Shown here piece by piece: positions 45,457 to 55,282 of a DNA stretch of 64,000 bases. Within the stretch, counting starts at the first letter, position 1. Each line of letters starts with the position of its first letter. The translations under genes were made by a program, and so were the position numbers. This stretch comes from Burkholderiales bacterium (GTDB lineage Bacteria; Pseudomonadota; Gammaproteobacteria; Burkholderiales; Nitrosomonadaceae): the NCBI GenBank assembly GCA_024235795.1, contig JACKLR010000002.1, positions 682,001-746,000 of the forward strand, given 5' to 3'. A model generated the notes under the pieces. That model had not been told where the DNA came from, made no database searches, and saw only the letters and a list, made by a program, of their open reading frames with translations.

Positions 45457-46992
45457 ATGAACAAGTTTTTATTCCCGTTATCGATTCTGGCAATTGTAAT
45501 TCTATTTGCCGGTATTTCCGTTTCGGCGCATGCCGAAGAATCCGCCACTGTGGCGTCCGAACCGGCTGCAGCGCCCGCACCTGCGGCAGAACCTGCGAAC
45601 GGCGCAAATGCGCAGCAGTCATCGCCAGCACAGCAAAAAACAGATCTGGAAACCGCGTACAAACGCGAATATGCATTTCTGGCGGCGCAAAAAAGGGAAC
45701 TGACAGAACGTTTAAGACAGTACAAATCGAGTACTCAAGGCGAAGATCGCACACTGAATCAACGAATCAGTGTATTGGAGCGCGGTTCAGTCGAACGCTC
45801 CGCCAAAATTGACCAGCTCAATGCACAGCTGATTGAGGCGGAACGTAGCGAAGCGGTGGCACTGGAGCGCAGCGATGCGCTGGAGATCACCTATGCACAG
45901 GCAAGCGTTACGCTAAAAAACCATGACATCGAGTTGCCTGCGTCATTGATGGAAACGGCAGGCAATGACGTTAAAAAAGTGGCGCAAATCTTTAGCCAGG
46001 GGCTATCGATACTGCGCAAGCTCAGCGCAATCCAGGCCGCGCCAGGTGAATTTTTTCTTGAAAGCGGTCAGCAGACCCAGGGCAGCATTATCCGGTTGGG
46101 CAATATTGCCGCCTATGGCATAAGCACTGATGGCAGCGGCATACTGGTTCCGGCGGGCGACAATCATTTCAAAATCTGGCGCGAACCCGGCGCCGACAGC
46201 GCGATCGCACTCAGTAAAAACCAGCAGCCTGAGATGCTGCAACTGTTTATATTCGAGTCACGCACGCAGGCCATCGATGAAATGGCAGAAAAAACCGTGC
46301 TTGAAATCATCAACTCAGGCGGCATCATCGGCTGGGCCATCGTGGGTCTCGGTGGACTGGTGGTGTTGCTGGTATTTGTGCGGATTTATCTGCTGCGGTC
46401 GAACAGCGCGAATACGCAGCAGATCTCCGATCAGGTGATACAACAGGTCATAGACGGCGATCTGGAAGGCGCGAAAAAAAGTTGTGAAACCGATTCTTCC
46501 GCCATAGCACGCGTTTTATCCAACACACTGCGTCACCTCAAAGACGACCGCGATCACATGGAAAGCGTCGTGCATGAGGCGATTTTGCGTGAATCCGGCG
46601 CGCTGGACCGTTTCGGTTCCGCCATTTTAGTGATCGCTTCGGTTTCCCCATTGCTGGGTCTGCTTGGCACCGTAACCGGCATGATCGCCACCTTTGACGT
46701 TATCACCGAGTTTGGCACCGGCGATCCCAAGTTACTGTCTGGCGGTATATCGATAGCGCTGGTGACGACCAAACTGGGTTTGATTGTCGCTATTCCGGCG
46801 CTGCTGGTGGGCTCGGTTTTATCGGCATGGGCAAGGAATATCAAGCGGGATATGGAACACTCGGCGCTCAGAGTGACCAATGCCTTTCTGGGCAGGCCGG
46901 TATCGGAACCGGAGCCGCCGCCGCCGCAAGACAATGATAAAACGTTTACGCCAGACCTTGTGACGCCGGCAGTGGGTAATCCGGCAGTCTAG
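45457..46992 (+). CDS. TtpC-like MotA/TolQ/ExbB proton channel protein
   Basis: 511 residues, much longer than ordinary ExbB. Signal peptide, then an Ala/Pro-rich linker, a coiled coil (LETAYKREYAFLAAQKRELT) and a periplasmic domain of about 230 residues; the C-terminal 220 residues hold the three-segment MotA/TolQ/ExbB domain (SPLLGLLGTVTGMIATF, GGISIALVTTKLGLIVAIPAL). This matches TtpC of Vibrio TonB2 systems. It should form the proton channel together with the following ExbB and ExbD. Confidence 0.88.
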   Translation: MNKFLFPLSILAIVILFAGISVSAHAEESATVASEPAAAPAPAAEPANGANAQQSSPAQQKTDLETAYKREYAFLAAQKRELTERLRQYKSSTQGEDRTLNQRISVLERGSVERSAKIDQLNAQLIEAERSEAVALERSDALEITYAQASVTLKNHDIELPASLMETAGNDVKKVAQIFSQGLSILRKLSAIQAAPGEFFLESGQQTQGSIIRLGNIAAYGISTDGSGILVPAGDNHFKIWREPGADSAIALSKNQQPEMLQLFIFESRTQAIDEMAEKTVLEIINSGGIIGWAIVGLGGLVVLLVFVRIYLLRSNSANTQQISDQVIQQVIDGDLEGAKKSCETDSSAIARVLSNTLRHLKDDRDHMESVVHEAILRESGALDRFGSAILVIASVSPLLGLLGTVTGMIATFDVITEFGTGDPKLLSGGISIALVTTKLGLIVAIPALLVGSVLSAWARNIKRDMEHSALRVTNAFLGRPVSEPEPPPPQDNDKTFTPDLVTPAVGNPAV

Positions 46993-47003
46993 GAAACAGC
47001 GCC

Positions 47004-47630
47004 ATGTCTGTAAACGCTCATGACTATCTTCTGCTGGTTCAGGAATTGTTCGCTGCCGGCGGCTTCGTCATGCCGCCGCTGTTTTTATGCGCGCTGCTGC
47101 TCTGGTACGGACTGGGTTACCGCTATTGGGCGCTGAAATCGAAACGATCCATGACGCTTTACGACATGCTCGATGTATACAGCCGGAACAGCAATCAAAC
47201 ACCCTGCAGCATCGTTGAGCAGGCCGTTCAACAAGGCGTGTTACTGAGAAAGCGCAATGTCAAAAGCCTGCGGCGTTATCTGGACGAGTTTTTTTATGGC
47301 TATTTGAAGGAAATCCGGAAATTCTCGGTGATGACCAAAACAATCGTCATCATATCGCCGCTGCTCGGACTGCTGGGCACGGTAACCGGCATGATCGAAA
47401 CCTTCGACTCATTGGGATCGATGTCCCTGTTTACCCAGTCTGGCGGTATTGCAGGCGGCATATCGCAGGCGCTGATATCGACCCAGACAGGCCTGGCTGT
47501 TGCCATTCCAGGCATGCTCTTTCACAGCATGCTGCATAAAAAACAGCAGAAAATCGAACGTGAATTATTACAGCTCAGAGAGCTGCTGTGCGTGCACTCA
47601 GCGCCACTGGCGCAGCCATTAAACCATTAA
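47004..47630 (+). CDS. exbB: ExbB-type proton channel protein
   Basis: 208 residues with three membrane segments. Conserved channel segments are SPLLGLLGTVTGMIETFDSL and GISQALISTQTGLAVAIPGM. The N-terminal segment (GGFVMPPLFLCALLLWYGLG) carries the first helix. Second ExbB-like protein of the operon. Confidence 0.92.
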   Translation: MSVNAHDYLLLVQELFAAGGFVMPPLFLCALLLWYGLGYRYWALKSKRSMTLYDMLDVYSRNSNQTPCSIVEQAVQQGVLLRKRNVKSLRRYLDEFFYGYLKEIRKFSVMTKTIVIISPLLGLLGTVTGMIETFDSLGSMSLFTQSGGIAGGISQALISTQTGLAVAIPGMLFHSMLHKKQQKIERELLQLRELLCVHSAPLAQPLNH

Positions 47631-47648
47631 TCAAACAGGATTTCCACC

Positions 47649-48056
47649 ATGCAATATCACGACGACCCGATAGAAACCGACGCAACCATCGATATCGGCC
47701 CGATGATCGATATCGTTTTTATCCTGCTGATCTTTTTTATGGTGACGACAACATTTGTCAAGGATATGAAACTCGAACTCGAACGGCCCAAGGCGAGTAG
47801 CGCGGTAGCGGCTTCAAGCAAGGCGATCCGCCTTTTTGTCGATCAGCATGGCGACACCTATCTCGATGGCGAACCGGTGCGCATGTGGCTGATACAAAGC
47901 AAATTACGTGATCTATTAAGCACATCGACCAGCAAAGTGGTTCTGGTGGTGACAGACGAAGGTGTTCCGGCGGGCAAACTGGTTGAAGTAGTCGATCAGG
48001 CGCGCTTGTCGGGCGCGGAAAGTGTGGGTGTGGCAACCAAGAAAGAAGCGGGGTAA
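47649..48056 (+). CDS. exbD: ExbD-type biopolymer transport protein
   Basis: 135 residues. One N-terminal membrane helix contains the proton-carrying Asp in IGPMIDIVFILLIFFMVTT, followed by a periplasmic domain (DTYLDGEPV, VVLVVTDEGVPAGKLVEVVD). Typical size and sequence for ExbD/TolR. Confidence 0.94.
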   Translation: MQYHDDPIETDATIDIGPMIDIVFILLIFFMVTTTFVKDMKLELERPKASSAVAASSKAIRLFVDQHGDTYLDGEPVRMWLIQSKLRDLLSTSTSKVVLVVTDEGVPAGKLVEVVDQARLSGAESVGVATKKEAG

Positions 48057-48062
48057 CCAATC

Positions 48063-48737
48063 ATGCAGGCAATAACAACAACGACAATGACAACAACACA
48101 GCACTCTAAATTTAACAGTAAACACCGGGCTGCGATCGTATCAATGCTCATTGGCCCGGTGCTGGTTTTTAGCCTGATTCTGGCGATGAATCAGTTTATC
48201 GGCAAAGTTGACAAGACGCCGGTGCAGGAAGTCACCGAAATCGCCATGGTCAAACAAATTCAGGAAGAACCCAAGAAAGAAATCAAAAAAGTGGAGCCGC
48301 CAAGACGCATCACCCCAACTCAAGCGCCAGCGCCTTTTACCGGTCTTGATACCGCACTTTCGGGAATCGATCTTGGACTGCTGGGGTTTAACGCCGGGCA
48401 GATCGGTGAACTCGACGATTCGCTCATCGGCAATACGGGCAATGCCGTCATGACCGCTGATCTGGTCGATGTACCGCCAAGGGCGGTTTCGCAAGGCAGC
48501 TTCAGGTATCCGCCGTCGGCCAAAAAGAACGGTATCAGAGGGTATGTGGTTTTATCGATACTGGTCAGCGAGAAAGGCTCGGTAGATCAGGTTCAGGTGC
48601 TCGAATCCAGCCCGTCCGGGGTATTTGACGCAGCGGCATTACAGGGTATCCGTTCGTGGCAGTTTGAGCCGGCAAAATATCAGGGTGATGTCGTCAGGGT
48701 GTGGGCGAAGCAGCGGATTCGTTTTGATTTATCGTGA
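48063..48737 (+). CDS. tonB: TonB energy transducer
   Basis: 224 residues. Cytoplasmic N-terminus, one membrane helix (IVSMLIGPVLVFSLILAM), a short charged Pro/Lys linker (EEPKKEIKKVEPPRRITP), and a C-terminal TonB domain with YPPSAKKNGIRGYVVLSI and the AALQGIRSWQFEPAKYQG motif. The linker is shorter than in E. coli TonB, which suits a TonB2-type system with TtpC. Confidence 0.92.
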   Translation: MQAITTTTMTTTQHSKFNSKHRAAIVSMLIGPVLVFSLILAMNQFIGKVDKTPVQEVTEIAMVKQIQEEPKKEIKKVEPPRRITPTQAPAPFTGLDTALSGIDLGLLGFNAGQIGELDDSLIGNTGNAVMTADLVDVPPRAVSQGSFRYPPSAKKNGIRGYVVLSILVSEKGSVDQVQVLESSPSGVFDAAALQGIRSWQFEPAKYQGDVVRVWAKQRIRFDLS

Positions 48738-48777
48738 CCGGGTTGAGTAATTCAGACTATCAGGTTGTGGGCGCCTT

Positions 48778-49941
48778 ATGTTTCTGAGAATCCGATGCCT
48801 AACCCTGTTCAGCATGGTTGTCTTGCTGGGGATGTTGAGCGGCATAGTCTGGGCAGATGAAAACCGGACACAGTCGAGCGATTTCCTGGAACTGGCAGCG
48901 GTGATGCTTCGGGACGGTCACAGCGACCGCGCCTTGCTTGCTTTGCAGAGTGTCGATCTCGAAGATGAAAAAACCGATTTGGCGCGGTTTTATACGCTGC
49001 AGGGCCTGGCGTATTTGAATCTGAACGATTTCATTGCGGCCAAAGACAGTTTGCAGCGGGCCATTCAAAACGGACAAACGGAAACCGTTATCTTTGTTTA
49101 TCTGACGCAGGCGCACTATGCGCTCAAGGAATACCAGCGCACAATCCAGGCGATAGGCAAATCCGGCGAGCATGCCAGCAGAGCCGATTTGATCGTATTA
49201 AAAGCACAGGCCTACTGGCATCTGGAAAAACCCGATGCCGCCATCAATACGCTTATTGAAGGGCAGCGCTTGTATCCCCAGGATTACAGCTTTCTCAGAC
49301 GCCAGGTGTTTTATTTTGTCGAACTTGAGTTGTTTCATGAAGCAGCTCAGCTGGGCAGGCGATACCTGGCGCAATCGAAAGCCGCCGCAGAGGATTATAT
49401 CGCCATAGGCAATGCACTGCGGCTGAGCAGGCAGTATCAGGAAGCGCTGGCGATACTTGAAATCGCCCGATTGCAATTCCCGGATAACGAAATGGTCGCG
49501 AAACTGCTGGCGCACACGTATCTTGATCAGGGACAGCTTAATTCGGCGGCATTCATTCTTGAACAGGCGGCATTACTGAATCCGGAGCTGCTGTCGGAAG
49601 CCGCAGAAGTTTACCGCCGTGCAAACCGCTTTCATAAAGCCCTGACGCTGAACGAAGGGGTGCGGGATCAATCGGTCAAGTTCAAGCAACGCTTGTCTAT
49701 TCTACTGGCGCTCAAGCAGTACGAGCGCGCCGCCAATATGGAATCCAGCCTGTACCGCACGGGACTGCTGGAAGACCAGCATGTACGTTACGCGCTGGCG
49801 TATGCCTATTTCTCCAGCAACCGTTTTCCACAAGCGCATAAACATCTGGAACATTTGACCGAACCCGAACTCTTCAGAAAAGGTATTGAGCTGCGCCGGT
49901 TGATGCAAATGTGTAAAGAAGAACCGTGGAAGTGTTTATAA
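48778..49941 (+). CDS. TPR protein of the TonB2-type operon
   Basis: 387 residues. Signal peptide ends near GIVWA; the mature part is a run of TPR-like helix pairs (RFYTLQGLAYLNLNDFIAAK, YQEALAILEIARLQFPD). A TPR protein regularly closes DUF3450-TtpC-ExbB-ExbD-TonB operons (TtpB/TtpD-like role). It is probably a periplasmic scaffold. The receptor gene starts 43 bases downstream. Confidence 0.85.
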   Translation: MFLRIRCLTLFSMVVLLGMLSGIVWADENRTQSSDFLELAAVMLRDGHSDRALLALQSVDLEDEKTDLARFYTLQGLAYLNLNDFIAAKDSLQRAIQNGQTETVIFVYLTQAHYALKEYQRTIQAIGKSGEHASRADLIVLKAQAYWHLEKPDAAINTLIEGQRLYPQDYSFLRRQVFYFVELELFHEAAQLGRRYLAQSKAAAEDYIAIGNALRLSRQYQEALAILEIARLQFPDNEMVAKLLAHTYLDQGQLNSAAFILEQAALLNPELLSEAAEVYRRANRFHKALTLNEGVRDQSVKFKQRLSILLALKQYERAANMESSLYRTGLLEDQHVRYALAYAYFSSNRFPQAHKHLEHLTEPELFRKGIELRRLMQMCKEEPWKCL

Positions 49942-49984
49942 CAGTCAAATCAAACCCAGCATTCTGTCCGGTCAATCCCGCGTT

Positions 49985-52900
49985 ATGAACAAATTCCTGA
50001 AAATTTTATACCATCTGGCTATTTCATTGATGGTCGTGCTGATCAGTGCATCTGCCTGGGGAGAATCCGGCAAGGCGGAACTGGCTGAATTCTCGATTTA
50101 TCTGTTTCAGGAAGGATTGCCGATCGTCGATGCGGAACTGACCATACTCAGCGTGGATGACGGTCAATCAGGGTTGTTGCCCGAATCGGATCTGCCTGCC
50201 GTTATCGACTGGCGCGGCAATGGCGGAGCAACCGTTAAAACCGGCGACAGCGGCAGTGTTGCGGCAAAGCTGCCGCCCGGCAGCTACCATATGAAACTGA
50301 ATACCGGCGGGCAGTCGTTTGAATTCGACCTGCCGTTGCAGCCGGCTGAAAACGTACAAATCCTGTTGACGTTTTATCCCGATGGCCGCGAACCGCAATT
50401 GAATATCGAAAGTTCGGTTACCGGCACCATGGCCGGCGCAGACGCCGTGGCGGAAAAGCCGGTGGTTGAAGGCGACGGTTTGATGAGCGTAAAAGTGATT
50501 TCAATTGAAACCAACCGGCCGATCAAGGATGTACAGGTATTTGTCAGCGGTTTGCAGCAGCAATTCAGGACAAATGATGAAGGCCTGCTTCAGGCAGAAA
50601 TCCCGGTCGGCAGCTACAGTGTTTCATTATTGCACCCGGCATTCAGCAGCCAGACACAGGATGCGGTGGAAATTACCAGGGATGAGACAACCGAACTGGC
50701 ATTCAGTCTGACACCGGCAGGCGTGGAACTCGCCGAATATGTGGTGCTGGAACCGCATCTGGCGGGCACGCTGGCCTCAGTTATCGAGGAACAAAAAACA
50801 TCGACGGAAGTGACGACCGTGCTGGGCGCCGAACAGTTCACCCGTAGCGGCGATTCGGATGTGGCAAGCGCGCTCAGAAGGGCTTCCGGTTTGACACTGA
50901 TCGGCGGACAGTTTGTTTTTATCCGCGGTCTTGGCGAACGTTATTCTTCCACGCTGGTGAACGGTGCTGCGGTACCGAGTCCGGATCCGACGCGCCGTGT
51001 TGTGCCGCTCGATCTCTTCCCGACCAACTTCCTGGATAACGTAATGGTGCAAAAGACCTATTCAGCCGACCGGCCCGGTGAATTTGCGGGCGGTACGCTG
51101 GAAATGCGCACACGCGGCATACCGGATGAATTCTTCTTTAATATCAGTGCGAGCACGGGGTTCAATGACAGAGCCACCTTTGCCGACGGCCTGTCCTATA
51201 AGGGCGGCGGGCTTGACTTTCTGAGCTTTGACGATGGCGCGCGTGACTTGCCCGGTTCACTGGCTGCCGCGACTGCCAATGGCGGCACCATCCAGCCGCA
51301 GACACTGTTTAACCCGAATGGGTTTACCGCCCAGGAAATTGAAGCCTTTGGCGAAGATCTGTCCGGTGTCTGGGACGTGACCGAGAAACCCGTGGGGCCG
51401 GACAGAGGGCTGGATGTAGCGATGGGCAATGTATTCAATAGGGGGGATTTCAGGGCGGGATTTATTGCTGCGGGCGGCTGGAACCAGCAATTCAGGAAAC
51501 AAAATGAAATCAACCGTGAATACACGCCAACCACCGGCAGCGATGAACTGCGCATGATTCAGGATTTCGATACCCGGCGCTCACTGCAGTCCATGGAGCT
51601 CAACGGTTATCTGGCGGCGGATATCGAATACAAGGACAATCACCGCATATTCACGCGCACCATGTTTTTACGCCAGGCCGTCGATGAAGCGCGGATTGCT
51701 CAGGGATTTACCGACGCCGAAGTGACCGATATCCGCCGCACCAAACTGTGGTTTCTTTCCAACCAGTTATTTACGCAGCAGGTCGGCGGCAATCACCAGT
51801 TCAACTGGGCGAAAGATCTCTCGGTGAACTGGCTGTACACCAATGCGACCGCCAACCGGGACCAACCCAAACTGCGCGATTACCGGTTCGATGAAATGGT
51901 TGACGGCAGTTTTGCGTTATCGCGCCGCGCGGACAGCAACCAGACGACGTATGCCACCCTGACCGACAAGGATGAAAGCTGGCGTATGGACGTCAAACTG
52001 CCGCTGGAATTTACGCCCGCCCACAAAATGGCGTTGCATAGCGGCTTCATCACGCAGGATAAAGCGCGCAATTCACGCATCCAGCGTTTTGCATTCTTCC
52101 CGGTCGGACCGCTTGGCTCTGAACAGGCGATCCTGTCGCAGTCATCGCTGGAATCGATCCTGAGACCGTCCAACATTGGTACCGACGGCTTCCAGTTACG
52201 CGAAACCACACGTCCCACCGACAGTTACAACGCAACGCAGAAGCTGTTGTCGTACTACGGAAAAATGGATTACACGCTCTACGACCGTTTCAATGTCACC
52301 GGCGGGGTGCGGTGGGAAAACAACGATCAGTTTGTCGAGACCTTCCAGAACGTCGCCAACAGCAACCAGTCGGTCATCAGCACCATCAACCGCACCGACA
52401 TGCTGCCTTCGGTAACCGGTACGATGTATATTTCTGACAAGCAGCAACTGCGCGCGGGTTTCAGCCAGACGCTCTCGCGTCCCGATTTCAGGGAACTGTC
52501 GCCGGCGCCGTTTACCGATCTGAATACCAACCAGGAAACAACCGGCAATCCTGACCTGAAACAAACCGCCATTACCAATTACGATGTGCGCTGGGAATAT
52601 TATCTGTCGCCCAATGAAAACCTGATGGCGAGCTTCTTCTGGAAAGACCTGACACAACCGATCGAACTGGTTACATTACCCGGCACCGCAGGCCTGCAGA
52701 CGTATCAGAACGCCGACAAGGCGCGGGTATACGGATTCGAAGTCGAAATGCTCAAAGGGCTTGGGTTTATCCATCCGTTGCTGGAGAATTTCTATGCTGG
52801 CGGCAACTACACCTGGTCGAGCTCCAATGTCAAACTGAATGCCGAAAACCTCGGTGCGCAGACCACCAACAACCGTCAGTTACAGGGTCATTCCGCGCAG

Positions 52901-53200
52901 ATCTTCAACTTCCAGATCGGTTACGAAAACCCCGCCTGGAAATCTCAAATGACGCTGCTCTACAACGTCACCAGCAAACACATCGTCTCCGCCGGCCTGC
53001 TCGGCGCGCCGGATAAATATCAGCAGCCGTTTCATCAACTCGACTTCGTCTATAACCAGTCGGTCAACAAATGGCTGTCGGTACGCCTGAACATGCAGAA
53101 CCTGCTCGATGACGATGTGCTGATCCTGCAAGGCGGTGAACTCACACGACAGTTCCGCAGAGGACGGCAGTTTAACCTCAGCGTCAGAATGAGTTTCTGA
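49985..53200 (+). CDS. TonB-dependent outer-membrane receptor
   Basis: 1,071 residues. After a signal peptide ending SASAWG come two carboxypeptidase-regulatory-like beta domains (about 30-130 and 160-245), then the plug domain (DVASALRRASGLTLIGGQFVFIRG-type motif, TRRVVPLDLFP) and a 22-strand barrel ending in aromatic Phe (FNLSVRMSF). The extended N-terminal domains would sit in the periplasm. Ligand unknown. Location after a complete TonB system with a Pho box suggests a phosphorus-containing ligand, which is inference. Confidence 0.9.
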   Translation: MNKFLKILYHLAISLMVVLISASAWGESGKAELAEFSIYLFQEGLPIVDAELTILSVDDGQSGLLPESDLPAVIDWRGNGGATVKTGDSGSVAAKLPPGSYHMKLNTGGQSFEFDLPLQPAENVQILLTFYPDGREPQLNIESSVTGTMAGADAVAEKPVVEGDGLMSVKVISIETNRPIKDVQVFVSGLQQQFRTNDEGLLQAEIPVGSYSVSLLHPAFSSQTQDAVEITRDETTELAFSLTPAGVELAEYVVLEPHLAGTLASVIEEQKTSTEVTTVLGAEQFTRSGDSDVASALRRASGLTLIGGQFVFIRGLGERYSSTLVNGAAVPSPDPTRRVVPLDLFPTNFLDNVMVQKTYSADRPGEFAGGTLEMRTRGIPDEFFFNISASTGFNDRATFADGLSYKGGGLDFLSFDDGARDLPGSLAAATANGGTIQPQTLFNPNGFTAQEIEAFGEDLSGVWDVTEKPVGPDRGLDVAMGNVFNRGDFRAGFIAAGGWNQQFRKQNEINREYTPTTGSDELRMIQDFDTRRSLQSMELNGYLAADIEYKDNHRIFTRTMFLRQAVDEARIAQGFTDAEVTDIRRTKLWFLSNQLFTQQVGGNHQFNWAKDLSVNWLYTNATANRDQPKLRDYRFDEMVDGSFALSRRADSNQTTYATLTDKDESWRMDVKLPLEFTPAHKMALHSGFITQDKARNSRIQRFAFFPVGPLGSEQAILSQSSLESILRPSNIGTDGFQLRETTRPTDSYNATQKLLSYYGKMDYTLYDRFNVTGGVRWENNDQFVETFQNVANSNQSVISTINRTDMLPSVTGTMYISDKQQLRAGFSQTLSRPDFRELSPAPFTDLNTNQETTGNPDLKQTAITNYDVRWEYYLSPNENLMASFFWKDLTQPIELVTLPGTAGLQTYQNADKARVYGFEVEMLKGLGFIHPLLENFYAGGNYTWSSSNVKLNAENLGAQTTNNRQLQGHSAQIFNFQIGYENPAWKSQMTLLYNVTSKHIVSAGLLGAPDKYQQPFHQLDFVYNQSVNKWLSVRLNMQNLLDDDVLILQGGELTRQFRRGRQFNLSVRMSF

Positions 53201-53329
53201 GCAAAAACTGAGATTCTGACAATCGTCAATTGATTAAACGTGCGAATTGCCTTGGTGCGATCGGCGTGATTTATGTCCTATCCGAGCAAGTTGTAAATAT
53301 GTACCACGCATGTTAAGCCATTCATCACG

Positions 53330-53347
53330 ATGTAACATGAATGTCAT
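53330..53347 (+). promoter_or_regulatory. Candidate Pho box upstream of the beta-helix protein
   Basis: ATGTAACATGAATGTCAT has two TGT cores 11 bases apart and matches 13 of 18 consensus positions. It lies about 60 bases before the next start codon, so this gene may have its own PhoB-controlled promoter in addition to read-through from the receptor gene. Confidence 0.5.
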
Positions 53348-53406
53348 ATTAGATTGGTAAATTAGTCTTGCCAAAATTTCATAAATAATTAACTTGGAGA
53401 TAAGAA

Positions 53407-54999
53407 ATGGTAAAACTAAAAAATAAACATACAGGGCTCGCTGTTATTTCGGCATTCATGCTTGGCATGTCTGCCACAAACAGTCATGCGGCGTCGGCCT
53501 CGTTCGATCCTGCAACAGGAATCGTCGATATGCCTGTCGTGGAGGTATTAAATGGCGCATCATCGACATTTTTTAATGTGCAATTGCAGATTGACGGCAA
53601 TGCGCTGAAATTGATTTCGGCCAGTCCGGTTCCTGCAACAAAGGGACAAGAGCGCGTCGTTTTTGATTTTGCAACGACAGCATTGCACGTGCCGTCAATT
53701 GGGGTGGGTGCGGATGAATTTTATGCAAAATTGAAACTGATACCTGGAACAAACCGCTTTTCAGTCGAACAACTGGTCAATAACAGTTTCCAGGGCTGTC
53801 CGGGCTTTTCAACGCAGGGTCCTGTTGAAGGGTCTTGCATCCTGAGCGGTGATTACAATCAGGACATCACGCTAACAAAAAACATCCAGTGGATAATATC
53901 CGGGGGCGTGTTTATTGGCGGTGACAATACCAACAGCGCGACATTGACGATTAATCCGGGTACGCAAATTTTCGGACAGCAGGGTGCTGATTACCTGTGG
54001 ATCAGACGCGGTTCTAAAATCATGGCGGAAGGCACGCCGGATAATCCGATTGTCATGAGCGGTGCGTCGCAGCAAGCGGCTGGCGAGTGGGGCGGCCTGG
54101 TGATCGCCGGTAATGCGCCGGTCAACGGCTGTAATGCAGGCGTGAACCCTTGCGAAATACCGTTTGAAGCGGTTACTTCCGAATCCTTTGGCGGCAACAA
54201 TCCAAACGACAACAGCGGGGTGGTCAAATATACCCAGATCCTGTTTGCCGGCTTTGCCGTGCGTCCAAACGAAGAGCTCAATGGTCTGACGCTCAATGGC
54301 GTCGGCGCTGGTACCGTGCTCGAATTTATCCACGTGCATCAGGGACTCGATGATGGCGTTGAAATGTTTGGCGGCACAGCGCAAATGAAACATATGGTGT
54401 TAACCAATAACGGTGATGACAGTCTCGACTGGGGCAGTGGCTGGACCGGCAAGGCGCAGTTTGTCTTGATCAAACAGGCTTCCAACGATGGTGACCGCGG
54501 TATTGAAGCGGACAACAATGAAGTCAACAATGACATAGAACCCCGGGCAAAACCAGTGTTATCCAACATGACCATTATTGGCGGATCGGCAGGCACGCAA
54601 GGCATCCTGCTTCGCCGCGGTACCGGTGCGAATATCTGGAATTCTGTGATTACCGGTTTTTCTGACTGCGTTCGTATCGACGGCGAGGCGACGTTCCTGA
54701 ACGCAGGCGTGCCGGGTAATCTTTCCGGTGAACTGACCATGGTCAATTCCTTTGTCAGTTGCGGCAACAATCTTGCGGATGGTGATGGTGCGACCTTTTC
54801 AGTCGCGGACTGGTTCACATCGCAATCCGGTAACAGTCAGGAAGATCCGCTGTTAAATGGCTTTCTGCCGGCAGCAGGTTCGCCTTTAACGCTCGGCGGC
54901 GCGCCTGTCAACGATTCTTTCTTCAATCCCGTCGATTATGTCGGTGCATTCAAAGATGCCGATGACGATTGGACCCAGGAGTGGACGTTTGATTTCTAA
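53407..54999 (+). CDS. Exported beta-helix-like protein paired with the TonB receptor
   Basis: 530 residues. Signal peptide ends NSHA-A. The first ~110 mature residues look like an Ig/cohesin-like beta domain; from about 150 there is a repeating beta pattern with GVFIGGD, PGTQIFG, GEWGGLVIAGNAPV and NGVGAGTVLEFIHVHQGLDD, typical of right-handed beta-helix proteins commonly encoded next to TonB receptors, and the end GAFKDADDDWTQEWTFDF is also typical. Probably cell-surface or secreted. Function unknown; substrate capture for the receptor is a reasonable idea. Confidence 0.8.
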   Translation: MVKLKNKHTGLAVISAFMLGMSATNSHAASASFDPATGIVDMPVVEVLNGASSTFFNVQLQIDGNALKLISASPVPATKGQERVVFDFATTALHVPSIGVGADEFYAKLKLIPGTNRFSVEQLVNNSFQGCPGFSTQGPVEGSCILSGDYNQDITLTKNIQWIISGGVFIGGDNTNSATLTINPGTQIFGQQGADYLWIRRGSKIMAEGTPDNPIVMSGASQQAAGEWGGLVIAGNAPVNGCNAGVNPCEIPFEAVTSESFGGNNPNDNSGVVKYTQILFAGFAVRPNEELNGLTLNGVGAGTVLEFIHVHQGLDDGVEMFGGTAQMKHMVLTNNGDDSLDWGSGWTGKAQFVLIKQASNDGDRGIEADNNEVNNDIEPRAKPVLSNMTIIGGSAGTQGILLRRGTGANIWNSVITGFSDCVRIDGEATFLNAGVPGNLSGELTMVNSFVSCGNNLADGDGATFSVADWFTSQSGNSQEDPLLNGFLPAAGSPLTLGGAPVNDSFFNPVDYVGAFKDADDDWTQEWTFDF

Positions 55000-55099
55000 A
55001 ATAGATACTATGCCAGAATTTTGTTAATCAAAGTCATTTCTTAGGCGTAATAGCGCTACGAATCGGCTGTCATAGTAACCCAAAAAATTTTCATTTTAG

Positions 55100-55144
55100 C
55101 AGCTTAGTAATGATGTGCGTGGTTTCATCATCATTACTAAGCTG
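55100..55144. terminator. Perfect 16-bp hairpin between the beta-helix and PhoH genes
   Basis: CAGCTTAGTAATGATG (55100-55115) pairs perfectly with CATCATTACTAAGCTG (55129-55144), loop of 13 bases. It lies about 100 bases after the beta-helix gene stop. No T-run follows on the plus strand; AAAAATTTT precedes it, which would be a T-rich tail on the minus strand. It may act as terminator, RNA stabiliser or protein-binding dyad. Confidence 0.5.
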
Positions 55145-55282
55145 ATGAATTTACACAAACAAAAGACCAAATCTTAAATCTTGATACGCTTCATTAATTT
55201 ATTTGCGGATTAATGCGAGTTCCCCGCGTTATTAAAATGAATTGATGATTACAGTTAATTAACTTGACTTCATAATCCGCTC

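Noticed and set aside
55067..55073. CTGTCAT upstream of phoH as a Pho box
   Set aside because: Only one unit is good; the units 11 bases up and down match at 2-3 of 7 positions.
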